Below, in pieces: positions 1 through 8,302 of a stretch of 64,000 bases of DNA. The DNA is taken from assembly GCF_030689025.1 (NCBI RefSeq), contig NZ_JAUYWA010000002.1:62001-126000 (forward strand), given 5' to 3'. Under the pieces are notes generated by a model. The model was not told the DNA's origin and did no database searches. It saw only the letters and a list, made by a program, of their open reading frames with translations. The position numbers were made by a program, and so were the translations under genes. Source of the stretch: Oceanobacter sp. 1_MG-2023 (GTDB taxonomy: Bacteria > Pseudomonadota > Gammaproteobacteria > Pseudomonadales > Oceanobacteraceae). Numbering within the stretch: position 1 is the first letter of the stretch; each line of letters starts with the position of its first letter.

Positions 1-77
1 CCGCTTCTCAGAGCACACAAATGGGTATCTGTAATCTGGATCAACCGGAAAGTTGATGCTCTATCAAAAAAGACCAA
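1..77 (-). CDS. cpdA: 3',5'-cyclic-AMP phosphodiesterase CpdA, N-terminal part (runs off the left edge)
   Basis: Only about 25 codons are inside the window. The frame reads a short variable lead and then FRLIQITDTHL, the first metal-binding motif (DxH) of the class III cyclic-nucleotide phosphodiesterases of the metallophosphoesterase superfamily, which hydrolyse cAMP to AMP in the cytoplasm. The frame opens after a TGA, and I place the start at a TTG (77-75) because a GGGAG Shine-Dalgarno lies six bases upstream and no ATG precedes the conserved motif. It follows yqiB by 45 bases in the same direction, matching the conserved order nudF-yqiB-cpdA. The TTG start could be wrong; the family call is firm because motif and synteny agree. 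Confidence 0.85.
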   Translation of the reverse strand, partial: MVFFDRASTFRLIQITDTHLCALRS

Positions 78-122
78 ACGCCACTCCCATCAAATAACAG
101 GCGATCCAACAACCGAGATTCC

Positions 123-608
123 CTACACGCCGTCAGCTGGAGAATGACTTCCAGAACTTAAAGCCACTGACTGGTCAATATGTCCGAATTTCATACAATG
201 TTCCAGCCAGTCAGCCAGAAAGCGGTTTAACTGCGTTTTTTCATCAGGCAGCCGCATCTGGTCATTCGGATAATCATATCGCCCTTCACCAACCCGCTCG
301 TTCTGATAACCAATCACTTCCGCCATGCACACATCATGATACATACGAACCGTCATGACTGGCGGAGCAACCCAGCGCTTGGCCTCATCCATCTGAGACA
401 CTTTCAACATCGTGGTGTAGCGGTGATTTTCCTCGATTTTAACGGATATTCTGCTGGCAGGCTGCGAGCCATTACTCATGCTGTACGCATGTTCCACTCC
501 TACAGTGTGATCTGTCACTAGTTTTTGCAGCCGGGCATAGTTCGCTTGCCCCAAAGAAGACAAGACCGTGAGGTCAGGAATATAACGCTGTCGTATACGG
601 TTGTTCAT
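123..608 (-). CDS. yqiB: DUF1249 family protein YqiB
   Basis: This 161-residue protein of unknown biochemical function matches the DUF1249/YqiB family. The N-terminus (NNRIRQRYIPDLTVLSSLGQ) and the central MTVRMYHDVCMAEVI stretch are typical, and the length is right for the family. No signal peptide or membrane segment is seen, so it is probably cytoplasmic. It lies between nudF and cpdA, 42 bases after the first and 45 before the second, as in many gammaproteobacteria, so the three are likely one transcript. The start is the ATG at 608; in-frame TTG and GTG codons upstream lack a clear ribosome site, although the ATG also has only a weak one. Confidence 0.85.
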   Translation of the reverse strand: MNNRIRQRYIPDLTVLSSLGQANYARLQKLVTDHTVGVEHAYSMSNGSQPASRISVKIEENHRYTTMLKVSQMDEAKRWVAPPVMTVRMYHDVCMAEVIGYQNERVGEGRYDYPNDQMRLPDEKTQLNRFLADWLEHCMKFGHIDQSVALSSGSHSPADGV

Positions 609-650
609 AATCACAATCAAGGTGATACAGTCGATAAATCCAATACCCGG

Positions 651-1265
651 TTAGTACTGACTTAGCTCACTGTGATGAATTTTCATCCATTGCAGCGCGA
701 TAATAGTGGCCGCGTTGTCAATTTCTCCAGCTTCGAACGCCTGCCAGGCGTCCTCAAAACTCATGGGCCGCAGCCGGATATCTTCATGTTCTTCTGGCAG
801 TCCATGAATCCCTTCAACACCCCGACTGTCCAGTAATCCGCAAAAGAGATGCACCCGCTCACTGGTACCACCAGGAGAAGACCAGTAGCTGCAGATAGGC
901 AACAATCGCTCAAACCGACAGCCGGCCTCTTCCATCGTCTCACGGGCAGCGACATCTTCCACCGACTCACCGGCTTCTACCATGCCCGCCACCAATTCGG
1001 TCAGCCAGGGCGTATTATCTGCACCGATGGCCCCTACGCGAAACTGCTCCGTGAAAACCAACACATCCCGTTGCGGGTCATATAACAGCACGCACACCAC
1101 TTCGCCGCGTTCAAACAACTCCCGACTGAAGGTGTCGGTCCAGCCACCGGCGAATGTTTTGTGCCGCAACCACAACCGCTCAATACGGAAAAAGCCCTGA
1201 TACGCCACTTCTTTATGCGTTAATTCCCAGTCCTTATGGCCAGGAGTCGATTTGTTATTATCCAT
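651..1265 (-). CDS. nudF: ADP-ribose pyrophosphatase (Nudix hydrolase) NudF
   Basis: This is a Nudix hydrolase expected to split ADP-ribose into AMP and ribose 5-phosphate. The Nudix box is complete at about residues 94-116: it starts GMVEAGE and ends in RETMEEAG, with the catalytic REXXEE glutamates present. The upstream strand pattern (GEVVCVLLYDP, then FTEQFRVGA) is that of the ADP-ribose branch. The ATG at 1265 has an AGG-type ribosome site; a TTG nine codons upstream is possible but unneeded. It is first in a probable nudF-yqiB-cpdA operon and diverges from tolC, the arrangement also seen around tolC in E. coli. Confidence 0.93.
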   Translation of the reverse strand: MDNNKSTPGHKDWELTHKEVAYQGFFRIERLWLRHKTFAGGWTDTFSRELFERGEVVCVLLYDPQRDVLVFTEQFRVGAIGADNTPWLTELVAGMVEAGESVEDVAARETMEEAGCRFERLLPICSYWSSPGGTSERVHLFCGLLDSRGVEGIHGLPEEHEDIRLRPMSFEDAWQAFEAGEIDNAATIIALQWMKIHHSELSQY

Positions 1266-1419
1266 GCTTGACCTGACTATATTACTCAACAAGAATACTT
1301 AAGCTTCGCGGGAGGCACGCACTGTTCTGAACGCATGCACAATGCCAAGACAGCCCATCAGTTTTTTTCTGATAGACTCAATGGCAGTCTATTTTCCAGG
1401 ATTCAGCAAAGGTTTTGTC
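1266..1419. promoter_or_regulatory. Divergent nudF / tolC promoter region
   Basis: This 154-base spacer separates two divergent genes and must hold both promoters. I see no operator I can name in it. Confidence 0.5.
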
Positions 1420-2766
1420 ATGAAAAAACTGCTTTCCATCTCAACCCTGGTACTTGTATCCAGTATCGCTACCGCGAGTGACCTTAGCACCATTTACCGC
1501 CAAGCGGCCAGCAACGACGCTGAAATCGCCGCTGCCAGAACAGAGCGGGAAGCAAATGGCTACAATGTGACGATTGCTCGTGGTGCCATTTTGCCACAAG
1601 CCCAGGCCAGCTATAGCTATACCCATTATGATGTCGAAGCTGAGAGTGCCAGCATCATCAGTATCATTAATAACAATGACTACTCGGTATCAACCAGCAC
1701 CGCCGATTATGAACTGGGCGCGCTGCAGCTATCCGCCTCCCAAACCCTGTTCAATCTCAACAGCTGGTACACCTATCAAGCTGCCAAAACCATAGACAGT
1801 AGCTACGAATCCCAACTGCAACTGGCGGAACAACAGTTGCTGCTCCGTACGGCACAGGCCTATTTCAATATATTGCGGGCAGCAGATAATCTCGAAACAG
1901 CCAAAGCAGAAGAACGTGCCGTCAAACGCTCACTGGAACAAACCCAGCAACGCTTTGATGTTGGCCTGATTGCCATTACCGATGTCCATGAAGCACAGGC
2001 GATTTATGACCTCACCTATGTCAACTTGCTGAGCCTGCAAGCCGCCCTGGATATCAGTTATGAGGCATTGGAAGTCCTGACCGGCCAACGCTACGATCAG
2101 GTTGCCAGCCTGCAGGATGACATCAGCATGCAAATGCCAGCCCCGGCAGATGTTTCCAGCTGGGTTGAATCCGGCCTGGAAAAATACGCGGGCATCCGTA
2201 TGGCGATTGCGCAAAAAGAAGGGGTTCGCCTGCAACGTAACGCAACCCGCTCCAACCGTTTGCCAACCGTCGACCTCAGTGCCAGTTACACCATCTCGGA
2301 CGTGGCACCCACTTACACCACCGATCCAACCGACTCAACCGTTGGCACCATTGGCCTGACCGTATCCATGCCGCTGTTTACCGGTGGTTCTCTGTACGCA
2401 CAAAGCAAACAGTCGGCCAGCAATCTGGCAACCGCTGATTATCAGCTCGAGCAGCAACGTCGCGGTGTAAAACAGAATATCCGCAGCCTGTTTCGTCAGC
2501 TGCAGACCAGCGTGCAAAATATCGATGCCCGCAAACAATCCATTACCTCGGCTGAAAGTGCTCTGAAAGCCACAGAAACTGGCTACCAGGTAGGAACCCG
2601 TAATATCGTTGAAGTGCTGGATGCCCAAAAGAACCTGTTCAGCGCCCAACGTGACTACGCCAATGCCCGCTACGACTACATTATCAACCTGCTTAACCTG
2701 AAATTTTATGCCGGTACTCTGAGCGAACAGGATATCGATGTATTAAACAGCTGGCTGGAAAGCTAG
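1420..2766 (+). CDS. tolC: Outer-membrane efflux channel TolC
   Basis: This is the outer-membrane/periplasmic duct of type I secretion and tripartite drug efflux. The mature protein begins SDLSTIYRQAASND, the TolC N-terminus, and two repeated halves follow with the family signatures AQAYFNILRA and, in the second half, NIVEVLDAQKNLFSAQRDYA near the C-terminus. I chose the ATG at 1420 because it gives a clean signal peptide (MKKLLSISTLVLVSSIATA) and has AAGG eight bases upstream; an in-frame ATG at 1342 would bury that signal. Length is 448 residues, normal for TolC without the long C-terminal extension. It is monocistronic, ended by the strong terminator shared with glmU. Confidence 0.95.
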   Translation: MKKLLSISTLVLVSSIATASDLSTIYRQAASNDAEIAAARTEREANGYNVTIARGAILPQAQASYSYTHYDVEAESASIISIINNNDYSVSTSTADYELGALQLSASQTLFNLNSWYTYQAAKTIDSSYESQLQLAEQQLLLRTAQAYFNILRAADNLETAKAEERAVKRSLEQTQQRFDVGLIAITDVHEAQAIYDLTYVNLLSLQAALDISYEALEVLTGQRYDQVASLQDDISMQMPAPADVSSWVESGLEKYAGIRMAIAQKEGVRLQRNATRSNRLPTVDLSASYTISDVAPTYTTDPTDSTVGTIGLTVSMPLFTGGSLYAQSKQSASNLATADYQLEQQRRGVKQNIRSLFRQLQTSVQNIDARKQSITSAESALKATETGYQVGTRNIVEVLDAQKNLFSAQRDYANARYDYIINLLNLKFYAGTLSEQDIDVLNSWLES

Positions 2767-2817
2767 CTCTGACAGGGCAAACGGGTCATACCGGTTCCTG
2801 TCATCCATATCCATAGC

Positions 2818-2868
2818 AGACAGACAATAAAAAGCCGGAACAACTTTCCGGCTTTTTATTGTCTGTCT
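2818..2868. terminator. Bidirectional terminator between tolC and glmU
   Basis: A perfect 23-bp inverted repeat (arms 2818-2840 and 2846-2868) encloses a 5-base loop. The core GCCGGAA/TTCCGGC is flanked by A and T runs on either side, so it gives a U-tract in both directions. It sits between convergent tolC and glmU. Confidence 0.93.
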
Positions 2869-2888
2869 TTTTTATCATCGCACAGTAA

Positions 2889-4292
2889 TCAGGACTTTTT
2901 CTGCGGCCGCTGCCAACCATCGATATTGCGCTGCTTGCCCCGTGCAATCGCCAATTGCTGATCAGTCACTTCCCTGACAATCACAGACCCGGCACCAATC
3001 GTGGTGTTGGCACCGATCTCGACCGGTGCCACCAGGGCTGAATTGGAACCGATAAAGGCATTATCCCCGATACGCGTCGTTGCCTTGTTCACCCCATCGT
3101 AATTACAGGTAATGGTACCAGCACCGATATTCACACCGACACCAACATCGGCATTACCGATATAACTGAGATGGTTGACCTTGGAGCCGGCTCCGATACG
3201 TGATTTTTTTACTTCGCAAAAATTGCCAACCTTGGCACCGTCGGCCAGCTCCGCCCCCGGCCGTAACCGGGCATAAGGACCAATGGCACATGTCTGCGCC
3301 ACGGCCGCGTCATCGAGATGACAATAGGCCTCAACCTGGGTTGAGGCCGCCAACTGGCTGTTTCGTATCACACAATAAGGACCAATACTGACGCCGTCTC
3401 CCAGCACGACATCACCTTCAAAAATACACCCCACATCAATCGACACATCCTGGCCCACCGTCAGTGAACCCCGAATATCCAACCGTGCCGGGTCGGCCAG
3501 CGCCACCCCGAGCCGCATCAGCTCATCCGCTTGCTGTCGCTGAAACACCCGTTCGAGACCGGCCAGCTGCAAGCGATCATTCACCCCCTGCACCTCGTGC
3601 CCATACTGGGGATGAATCGCCCGTACCGCCGTACCTTCCGCCACCGCCAGCGCAACAATATCCGTTAGATAATACTCACCCTGCACATTGCTATCTGACA
3701 AGAGCGGCAACCAACGCTTCAGATGACTGGCTGCCACCGCCAGAATACCGGTATTCACTTCCCGGATAGTCCGTTGCTCTTGCGTCGCATCCTTGTGTTC
3801 GACAATCGCCTGAATATTGCCACTGTCATCCCGTACGATACGGCCATAACCCGTCGCATCCGCCAGCTCGATCGTCAGCAATGCCAACCCGCCGGTTTGT
3901 TCGGCCGATGCATGAGTCTCCGCCAACAGAGCAGACAAGGTTGATGTGCTAATCAGCGGCACATCGCCATACAGCACCAGTACGATAGCGTCATCCGGCA
4001 CTTCAGGCATCGCCTGGGCAACCGCATGGCCGGTACCTTGCTGCTGTGATTGCATGACCCAGCAAACATCTTGTGTCATCGCGGCCTGTACCTGTTCTGC
4101 CCCATGACCAATCACCACATACTGACGCGCACCGGCCAGTTGACTGGCACTGTCGAGCACATGCTGCAACATCGGCTTGCCAGCCAGCGGGTGTAACACT
4201 TTGGGTAAATCGGATTTCATCCGAGAACCCTTGCCTGCGGCCAGGGTAACAATTGCTAGCGGGAGATCGATCGAAGAAGAGGGCTGAGACAT
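2889..4292 (-). CDS. glmU: Bifunctional UDP-N-acetylglucosamine pyrophosphorylase / glucosamine-1-phosphate N-acetyltransferase GlmU
   Basis: GlmU makes UDP-GlcNAc for peptidoglycan and LPS: the C-terminal domain acetylates glucosamine-1-phosphate and the N-terminal domain couples the product to UTP. The N-terminal nucleotidyl motif LAAGKGSRMKSDLPK is at about residues 17-31, and QQQGTGHAVAQA follows. From about residue 260 the hexapeptide left-handed beta-helix begins (VSIDVGCIFEGDVVLG and many I/V-G repeats). The acetyl-CoA site region NVGAGTITCNYDG-type motif is present as NIGAGTITCNYDG. Length 467 is slightly above the usual 455-460. It is transcribed alone, towards the tolC terminator. 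Confidence 0.97.
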   Translation of the reverse strand: MSQPSSSIDLPLAIVTLAAGKGSRMKSDLPKVLHPLAGKPMLQHVLDSASQLAGARQYVVIGHGAEQVQAAMTQDVCWVMQSQQQGTGHAVAQAMPEVPDDAIVLVLYGDVPLISTSTLSALLAETHASAEQTGGLALLTIELADATGYGRIVRDDSGNIQAIVEHKDATQEQRTIREVNTGILAVAASHLKRWLPLLSDSNVQGEYYLTDIVALAVAEGTAVRAIHPQYGHEVQGVNDRLQLAGLERVFQRQQADELMRLGVALADPARLDIRGSLTVGQDVSIDVGCIFEGDVVLGDGVSIGPYCVIRNSQLAASTQVEAYCHLDDAAVAQTCAIGPYARLRPGAELADGAKVGNFCEVKKSRIGAGSKVNHLSYIGNADVGVGVNIGAGTITCNYDGVNKATTRIGDNAFIGSNSALVAPVEIGANTTIGAGSVIVREVTDQQLAIARGKQRNIDGWQRPQKKS

Positions 4293-4479
4293 GATGAGTG
4301 CTCGCTTACCGGGTGGCTACCTGAATTAAGCATCATTCTAGCAGGTTGTTGCAGCGCGCTTCCAAAACGCAGTTGGCTGAATATCAAACCCGCCGCCTCA
4401 AGCAAGGGTCATCCACGCAGGGAATTGCCGGGTCTGCGCCATAAGCCCAAACCCGGGGTAAAACAACGATCAGCCATGA

Positions 4480-5454
4480 TTATTCATGGTGGTGATCGGA
4501 TTCATGATGATGGTGGTGATCACTCGCTTCGTCTTCCGGATCATCCGGGCCCGGCGACGCTTTGTCGATCTCGGTTTCCCACTCCAGAACACCGGCCTTA
4601 TCCATTGCGACCGCTTCCAGACAAGTCCTGGCGCGGTGTGCCATATCCATCAAGAGTGAAGGATAGGCATCGCTGGCAATCTCGACTTGCAGTCCCATCG
4701 GATCCAGTTCACCACGACCGACCGTAATGCCTTCAACAATACGATCCACCAAGGCCGGTGAGAATTCCGGTTCACTGAAGACGCAGACCACCTCACCACT
4801 CATTAACTGTGAACGCATGGTCTGCAAGGTGCGGATACCCGGCTTCTGTTCCGGGCTAAGGGTGAAATAACCCACCTGGTTCAAGCCCAGTGCCGCGACC
4901 CAATGGTCGTAGGCGCGGTGAAAAACAAAAAAGCCACGCTGCCGCACAGGGGCCAACAGGGTTCGGCTTTCGGCTACCGCCAGATCGACGGCTGCCGCAA
5001 AAGTTGCCGAATCTCGCCCGACCTGCTCTGCCAGCTGCTGCTGCGCCAACTTCATAACGCTGGGCGACAGCCACCAGTGAGGGTCCTGGATCGGGCTGTC
5101 TTGCCCCAGTTCCGCCACATTGATCCATATTTTGTCGGGCCAGCGGTTGGCAAAGCCTTTCAGGTACGGCTCAGTCACCGGCCCGGCCCACAGAATAATG
5201 TCAGCATTCTGGATCAGGTCGATATCCGAAGGGCGCAGGGCAAAATCATGAGGTGTCATCCCCGGAGGCACCAGCACATTCAGCCGCTCTGCCGGAACGA
5301 CAGAAGCCGCGACCAGCGCCAGCGGGTGCACACTGGCCAACACGGATGGCATCCGGCTTTCGGATGTAAGGGCATCGTCCATATCTGCAGCGGCAAACGC
5401 TGGTGTGGAGGCGCCAAGAAGTACCAATAACAGTAAAAATATCACTTTGTTCAT
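4480..5454 (-). CDS. znuA: High-affinity zinc ABC transporter, periplasmic zinc-binding protein ZnuA
   Basis: This is the cluster A-I solute-binding protein that captures periplasmic Zn2+ and hands it to ZnuB. The signal peptide (MNKVIFLLLLVLLGASTPAFA) fixes the start at the ATG at 5454, although the frame is open further upstream across the zur gene. Metal-site histidines are in SVHPLALV, MTPHDFALRPSD and FVFHRAYDHW, and the final acidic ligand region GRGELDPMG is present. The usual His-rich loop after the second His motif is missing; instead a run of His, Asp and Glu forms the extreme C-terminus. It diverges from zur-znuC-znuB over a short spacer holding a Zur-like palindrome. Length is 324 residues. 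Confidence 0.93.
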   Translation of the reverse strand: MNKVIFLLLLVLLGASTPAFAAADMDDALTSESRMPSVLASVHPLALVAASVVPAERLNVLVPPGMTPHDFALRPSDIDLIQNADIILWAGPVTEPYLKGFANRWPDKIWINVAELGQDSPIQDPHWWLSPSVMKLAQQQLAEQVGRDSATFAAAVDLAVAESRTLLAPVRQRGFFVFHRAYDHWVAALGLNQVGYFTLSPEQKPGIRTLQTMRSQLMSGEVVCVFSEPEFSPALVDRIVEGITVGRGELDPMGLQVEIASDAYPSLLMDMAHRARTCLEAVAMDKAGVLEWETEIDKASPGPDDPEDEASDHHHHHESDHHHE

Positions 5455-5474
5455 TGTGTCTCGTTCAGTCTTTC

Positions 5475-5495
5475 GTAATATTGCAACATTATAAC
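5475..5495. promoter_or_regulatory. Putative Zur operator between znuA and zur
   Basis: A 21-bp imperfect palindrome (GTAATATTG-CAA-CATTATAAC, 7 of 9 arm positions pairing) lies in the 57-base spacer between the two divergent starts. Its shape resembles the GTTATAATRTNNC-type Zur boxes of gammaproteobacteria. One site here could repress znuA and zur-znuCB together. Confidence 0.65.
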
Positions 5496-5511
5496 CTAAG
5501 GTTGACCTTCC

Positions 5512-6015
5512 ATGAGTCAGAATGTGTACCAACCCCACAATCATTCGCATTGTGTCGCCAATGCGCTGAGCCAGGCCCAATCCTTGTGCCATGACAAGGG
5601 AGCACGCCTGACCAAAGTCCGCCAACGGGTGCTGGAACTGATCTGGCAAAGCCATAAGCCGGTTGGTGCCTATGAACTGCTGCCAGCCCTCGCCAATGAT
5701 GGCTTCAACTCTGCACCTCCGACGGTGTACCGGGCACTGGATTTCTTGCTCGATCTGGGACTGGTACACCGGCTGCACTCATTAAATGCGTATGTAGGCT
5801 GTAATCATCCGGGAGCCAATCACCCAGTGTGTTTTTTTATCTGTGAACACTGTGGCCAGGCCCAGGAGCTGCCCAACGACAAGCTGAATGCATTAACCCG
5901 ACAAGTCGAACAGGTGCTGGGAGTGCAGGTGCACCACCAGTTGACCGAACTGACCGGCTTATGCCCGAGCTGTCAGCCAGCGTCTGGGGAAACCACGGCC
6001 AATGATCATGCCTGA
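5512..6015 (+). CDS. zur: Zinc uptake regulator Zur (Fur family)
   Basis: Zur is the Fur-family repressor that shuts off zinc import when Zn2+ is sufficient. The winged-helix domain carries RLTKVRQRVLELIWQSHKPVGAYELL and PPTVYRALDFLLDLGLVHRL, the DNA-recognition region. The dimerisation part has two Cys pairs for structural zinc (CEHCGQ and CPSC) and a Zur-like HPVCFFICEHC stretch. It is first in an operon with znuC (14-base overlap) and znuB, so the repressor probably limits its own transcription together with the transporter. Length of 167 residues is usual. Confidence 0.93.
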   Translation: MSQNVYQPHNHSHCVANALSQAQSLCHDKGARLTKVRQRVLELIWQSHKPVGAYELLPALANDGFNSAPPTVYRALDFLLDLGLVHRLHSLNAYVGCNHPGANHPVCFFICEHCGQAQELPNDKLNALTRQVEQVLGVQVHHQLTELTGLCPSCQPASGETTANDHA

Positions 6016-6775
6016 TCGTCCTCTGCTATTAAAAGCGACTGGTTTGAATCTCAAGCGTCGTCATAAACAGGTGCTGACGGATATTTCCCTGGAGCTGCAC
6101 GCCGGCGAGATTCTGACCCTGATCGGCCCTAATGGCTGTGGTAAATCGACCCTGATCCGTATTTTACTGGGGCTGGAGAAAGTCGACTCCGGCTCCGTTT
6201 GGCGTCGCAAGCCGCTGACGATTGGTTATATGCCACAGCATCTGCAACTGGAACCAAGGTTGCCTCTCACCGTACTCGGTTTTCTGCGTCTGGCTCGCAG
6301 TGCCCAGGACAGTGCCATTCATGGCTGGCTCAATCGCCTGGGTATTCAGCTCCTGGTCAATCAGGATATCCAGGACTTGTCCGGTGGCGAATGGCAGCGC
6401 GTCTTGCTGGCCCGGGCCCTGCTGCTGAAACCCGACCTGTTGGTACTGGATGAGCCTGTGCAAGGGGTAGACGTCCAGGGGCAGCATGAGCTCTACCGGC
6501 TGATCCCAACATTGCGTGACGAACTCGGCTGTGGGGTGCTGATGATTTCCCACGATTTGCATCTGGTCATGGCAGCGACGGATGAAGTGATCTGTATGAA
6601 TGGCCATATTTGTTGTTCCGGCCATCCCGACCTGGTCTCCGTCAGTGATGCTTACCAACAACTGTTTGGCCAACGTACTGCGCCAATCGCTCACTACACC
6701 CATCACCATGACCACCAGCATTGCCTCGTTGGCCATACCGATGACGACCCAACAGCGGAAACCCGCCAGCCATGA
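6002..6775 (+). CDS. znuC: Zinc ABC transporter ATP-binding protein ZnuC
   Basis: This is the ATPase that powers ZnuB. Walker A (GPNGCGKST) is at residues 42-50, the ABC signature LSGGE at 126-130, and Walker B (LLVLDEP) at 146-152, followed by the D-loop VQGVD and the switch His in MISHDLH. The C-terminal tail is rich in His and Asp (HYTHHHDHQHC and HTDDD), plausibly a zinc-chelating extension. The start overlaps the end of zur by 14 bases; an ATG two codons downstream (6008) is an alternative. The stop codon overlaps the znuB start as ATGA, so the two are translationally coupled. Confidence 0.95.
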   Translation: MIMPDRPLLLKATGLNLKRRHKQVLTDISLELHAGEILTLIGPNGCGKSTLIRILLGLEKVDSGSVWRRKPLTIGYMPQHLQLEPRLPLTVLGFLRLARSAQDSAIHGWLNRLGIQLLVNQDIQDLSGGEWQRVLLARALLLKPDLLVLDEPVQGVDVQGQHELYRLIPTLRDELGCGVLMISHDLHLVMAATDEVICMNGHICCSGHPDLVSVSDAYQQLFGQRTAPIAHYTHHHDHQHCLVGHTDDDPTAETRQP

Positions 6776-7569
6776 ATGCACTGATGATATCTTACTGGTG
6801 GTTAATGCCATTACTCAGCGGCTTGTTGCTCTCCTGCGTCACCGGGCCTCTGGGCAGCTTTGTTGTATGGCGACGCATGGCGTTTTTCGGCGACACCCTG
6901 GCCCATGGCGCGCTGCTGGGCATTACCCTGGGTGTGATTTCCGATATCAACCCGACCCTGGCCTTGCTGCTCAGCTCGGTGGTACTGGCCTTGTTACTGT
7001 ATCCGATGCAACGTATTGCCTCTCTGTCTTCGGATACGTTACTGGGGATTATTTCGCACAGCATGCTGGCCGTTGGACTCGTCGTTCTGAGTCTGGCCCA
7101 GGATGTGCGAGTGGATCTGATGGGTTATTTGTTTGGTGATCTACTGGCTGTCACCAGCACCGATACACTGATGGTAGCGATAGCGGCTGTAATCTGTATC
7201 GGCCTGATTATCTGGCAATGGCGCGGCTTGCTGGCAACGACTGTCAGCCCGGAGCTGGCCGCTATTGATGGCTACCCGGTGGCTCGACTGCAATTATTAC
7301 TGATTCTGATGCTGGCGCTGGTGATTGCCCTGGCCATGAAAATTGTTGGCATTCTGCTGGTCAGCGCCATGCTGATTATCCCGCCAGCAGCAGCTCGCAG
7401 TTTATCCCGCACCCCTGAGCAGATGGCCCTGTTCGCCAGTCTGATCGGGTTGGTATCGGTACTGATGGGCATGTCGGCCTCGTTCTGGTGGGACACCCCC
7501 GCTGGCCCCAGTGTTGTCGTCGCGGCCACCCTGCTGTTTGTTGCCAGCACCGCCGTTAACCGGCGGTGA
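6772..7569 (+). CDS. znuB: Zinc ABC transporter permease ZnuB
   Basis: This is an inner-membrane ABC-3 family permease for Zn2+. It is almost entirely hydrophobic with about eight membrane helices, and shows the family motifs RRMAFFGDTLAHGALLG near the N-terminus and KIVGILLVSAMLIIPPAAAR in the second half. Length is 265 residues, typical. It overlaps znuC by four bases (ATGA) and ends the zur-znuC-znuB operon. Confidence 0.95.
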   Translation: MNALMISYWWLMPLLSGLLLSCVTGPLGSFVVWRRMAFFGDTLAHGALLGITLGVISDINPTLALLLSSVVLALLLYPMQRIASLSSDTLLGIISHSMLAVGLVVLSLAQDVRVDLMGYLFGDLLAVTSTDTLMVAIAAVICIGLIIWQWRGLLATTVSPELAAIDGYPVARLQLLLILMLALVIALAMKIVGILLVSAMLIIPPAAARSLSRTPEQMALFASLIGLVSVLMGMSASFWWDTPAGPSVVVAATLLFVASTAVNRR

Positions 7570-7625
7570 GGTTCTTTTCGTATCGTACTGTAACGTACTG
7601 TACCGGGCCAATATCCGCCATTTTG

Positions 7626-8264
7626 TTATCTATCAACAATAGCCGTCAAAATCGGGATTAAGCGGTCAGGCCGGAATGGCGGTTCGATATAACCACGAAA
7701 CTGCCAATCCGCATCGACCAGCATCAGGTTGGCCGAATGATCCATCAGATACGGTGCATCACCACGATCAACCCTGGCATAAAATCCGTTGATTTCCTGC
7801 GCCAGCAATGACAAGGCCTGGGGATTACCCGTCAGCCCTACAAACGCTGGATTAAAATATTGCAGGTAAGGTGCCAGACTGGCCGGCCGGTCGCGCTGAG
7901 GATCTACCGACACGAAGACCACTTCCAGATGCTGAAGCGTCTCGTCAGGCAATGCCTTCCACACCCGATTCAGGTCCGCCAATGTGGTCGGGCAAATATC
8001 CGGACAGAACGTATAGCCAAAAAACACCAGCTTCCAGCCAGAAGAGAAACTGCGTTGATCACGCCGCTCACCATGCTGGTCAATAAATTCGAAGTCTGAA
8101 ACTGGACTGCCGCTCTGAAATAACATCATGCCACTGGTAGAACCCAATCGAGTAGCAGGGTCGGTCAGACGAGCTGCCAATGTGCCCACTACAGCCGATA
8201 CAGCCAACACCACGAAGAGTAAGATAGCGCCGAGACGAGACGCTGAAGACACCCGGTTGTTCAT
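7626..8264 (-). CDS. SCO1/SenC/PrrC family copper chaperone
   Basis: This is a membrane-anchored periplasmic thioredoxin-fold protein that helps load copper into the CuA site of cytochrome c oxidase. One N-terminal membrane helix (LGAILLFVVLAVSAVVG) is followed by the copper motif TFCPDIC (Cys pair at about residues 87 and 91) and a distal His in MDHSAN, the three copper ligands. The start is the ATG at 8264, seven bases from an AGGAG site; the ATG two codons upstream is too close to that site. It converges on znuB and diverges from the MATE gene. No oxidase genes are adjacent, so the client is unknown. Confidence 0.9.
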   Translation of the reverse strand: MNNRVSSASRLGAILLFVVLAVSAVVGTLAARLTDPATRLGSTSGMMLFQSGSPVSDFEFIDQHGERRDQRSFSSGWKLVFFGYTFCPDICPTTLADLNRVWKALPDETLQHLEVVFVSVDPQRDRPASLAPYLQYFNPAFVGLTGNPQALSLLAQEINGFYARVDRGDAPYLMDHSANLMLVDADWQFRGYIEPPFRPDRLIPILTAIVDR

Positions 8265-8302
8265 TGTCATTCTCCTGTTTCTGAGTATTGAGTATATCAG
8301 TC

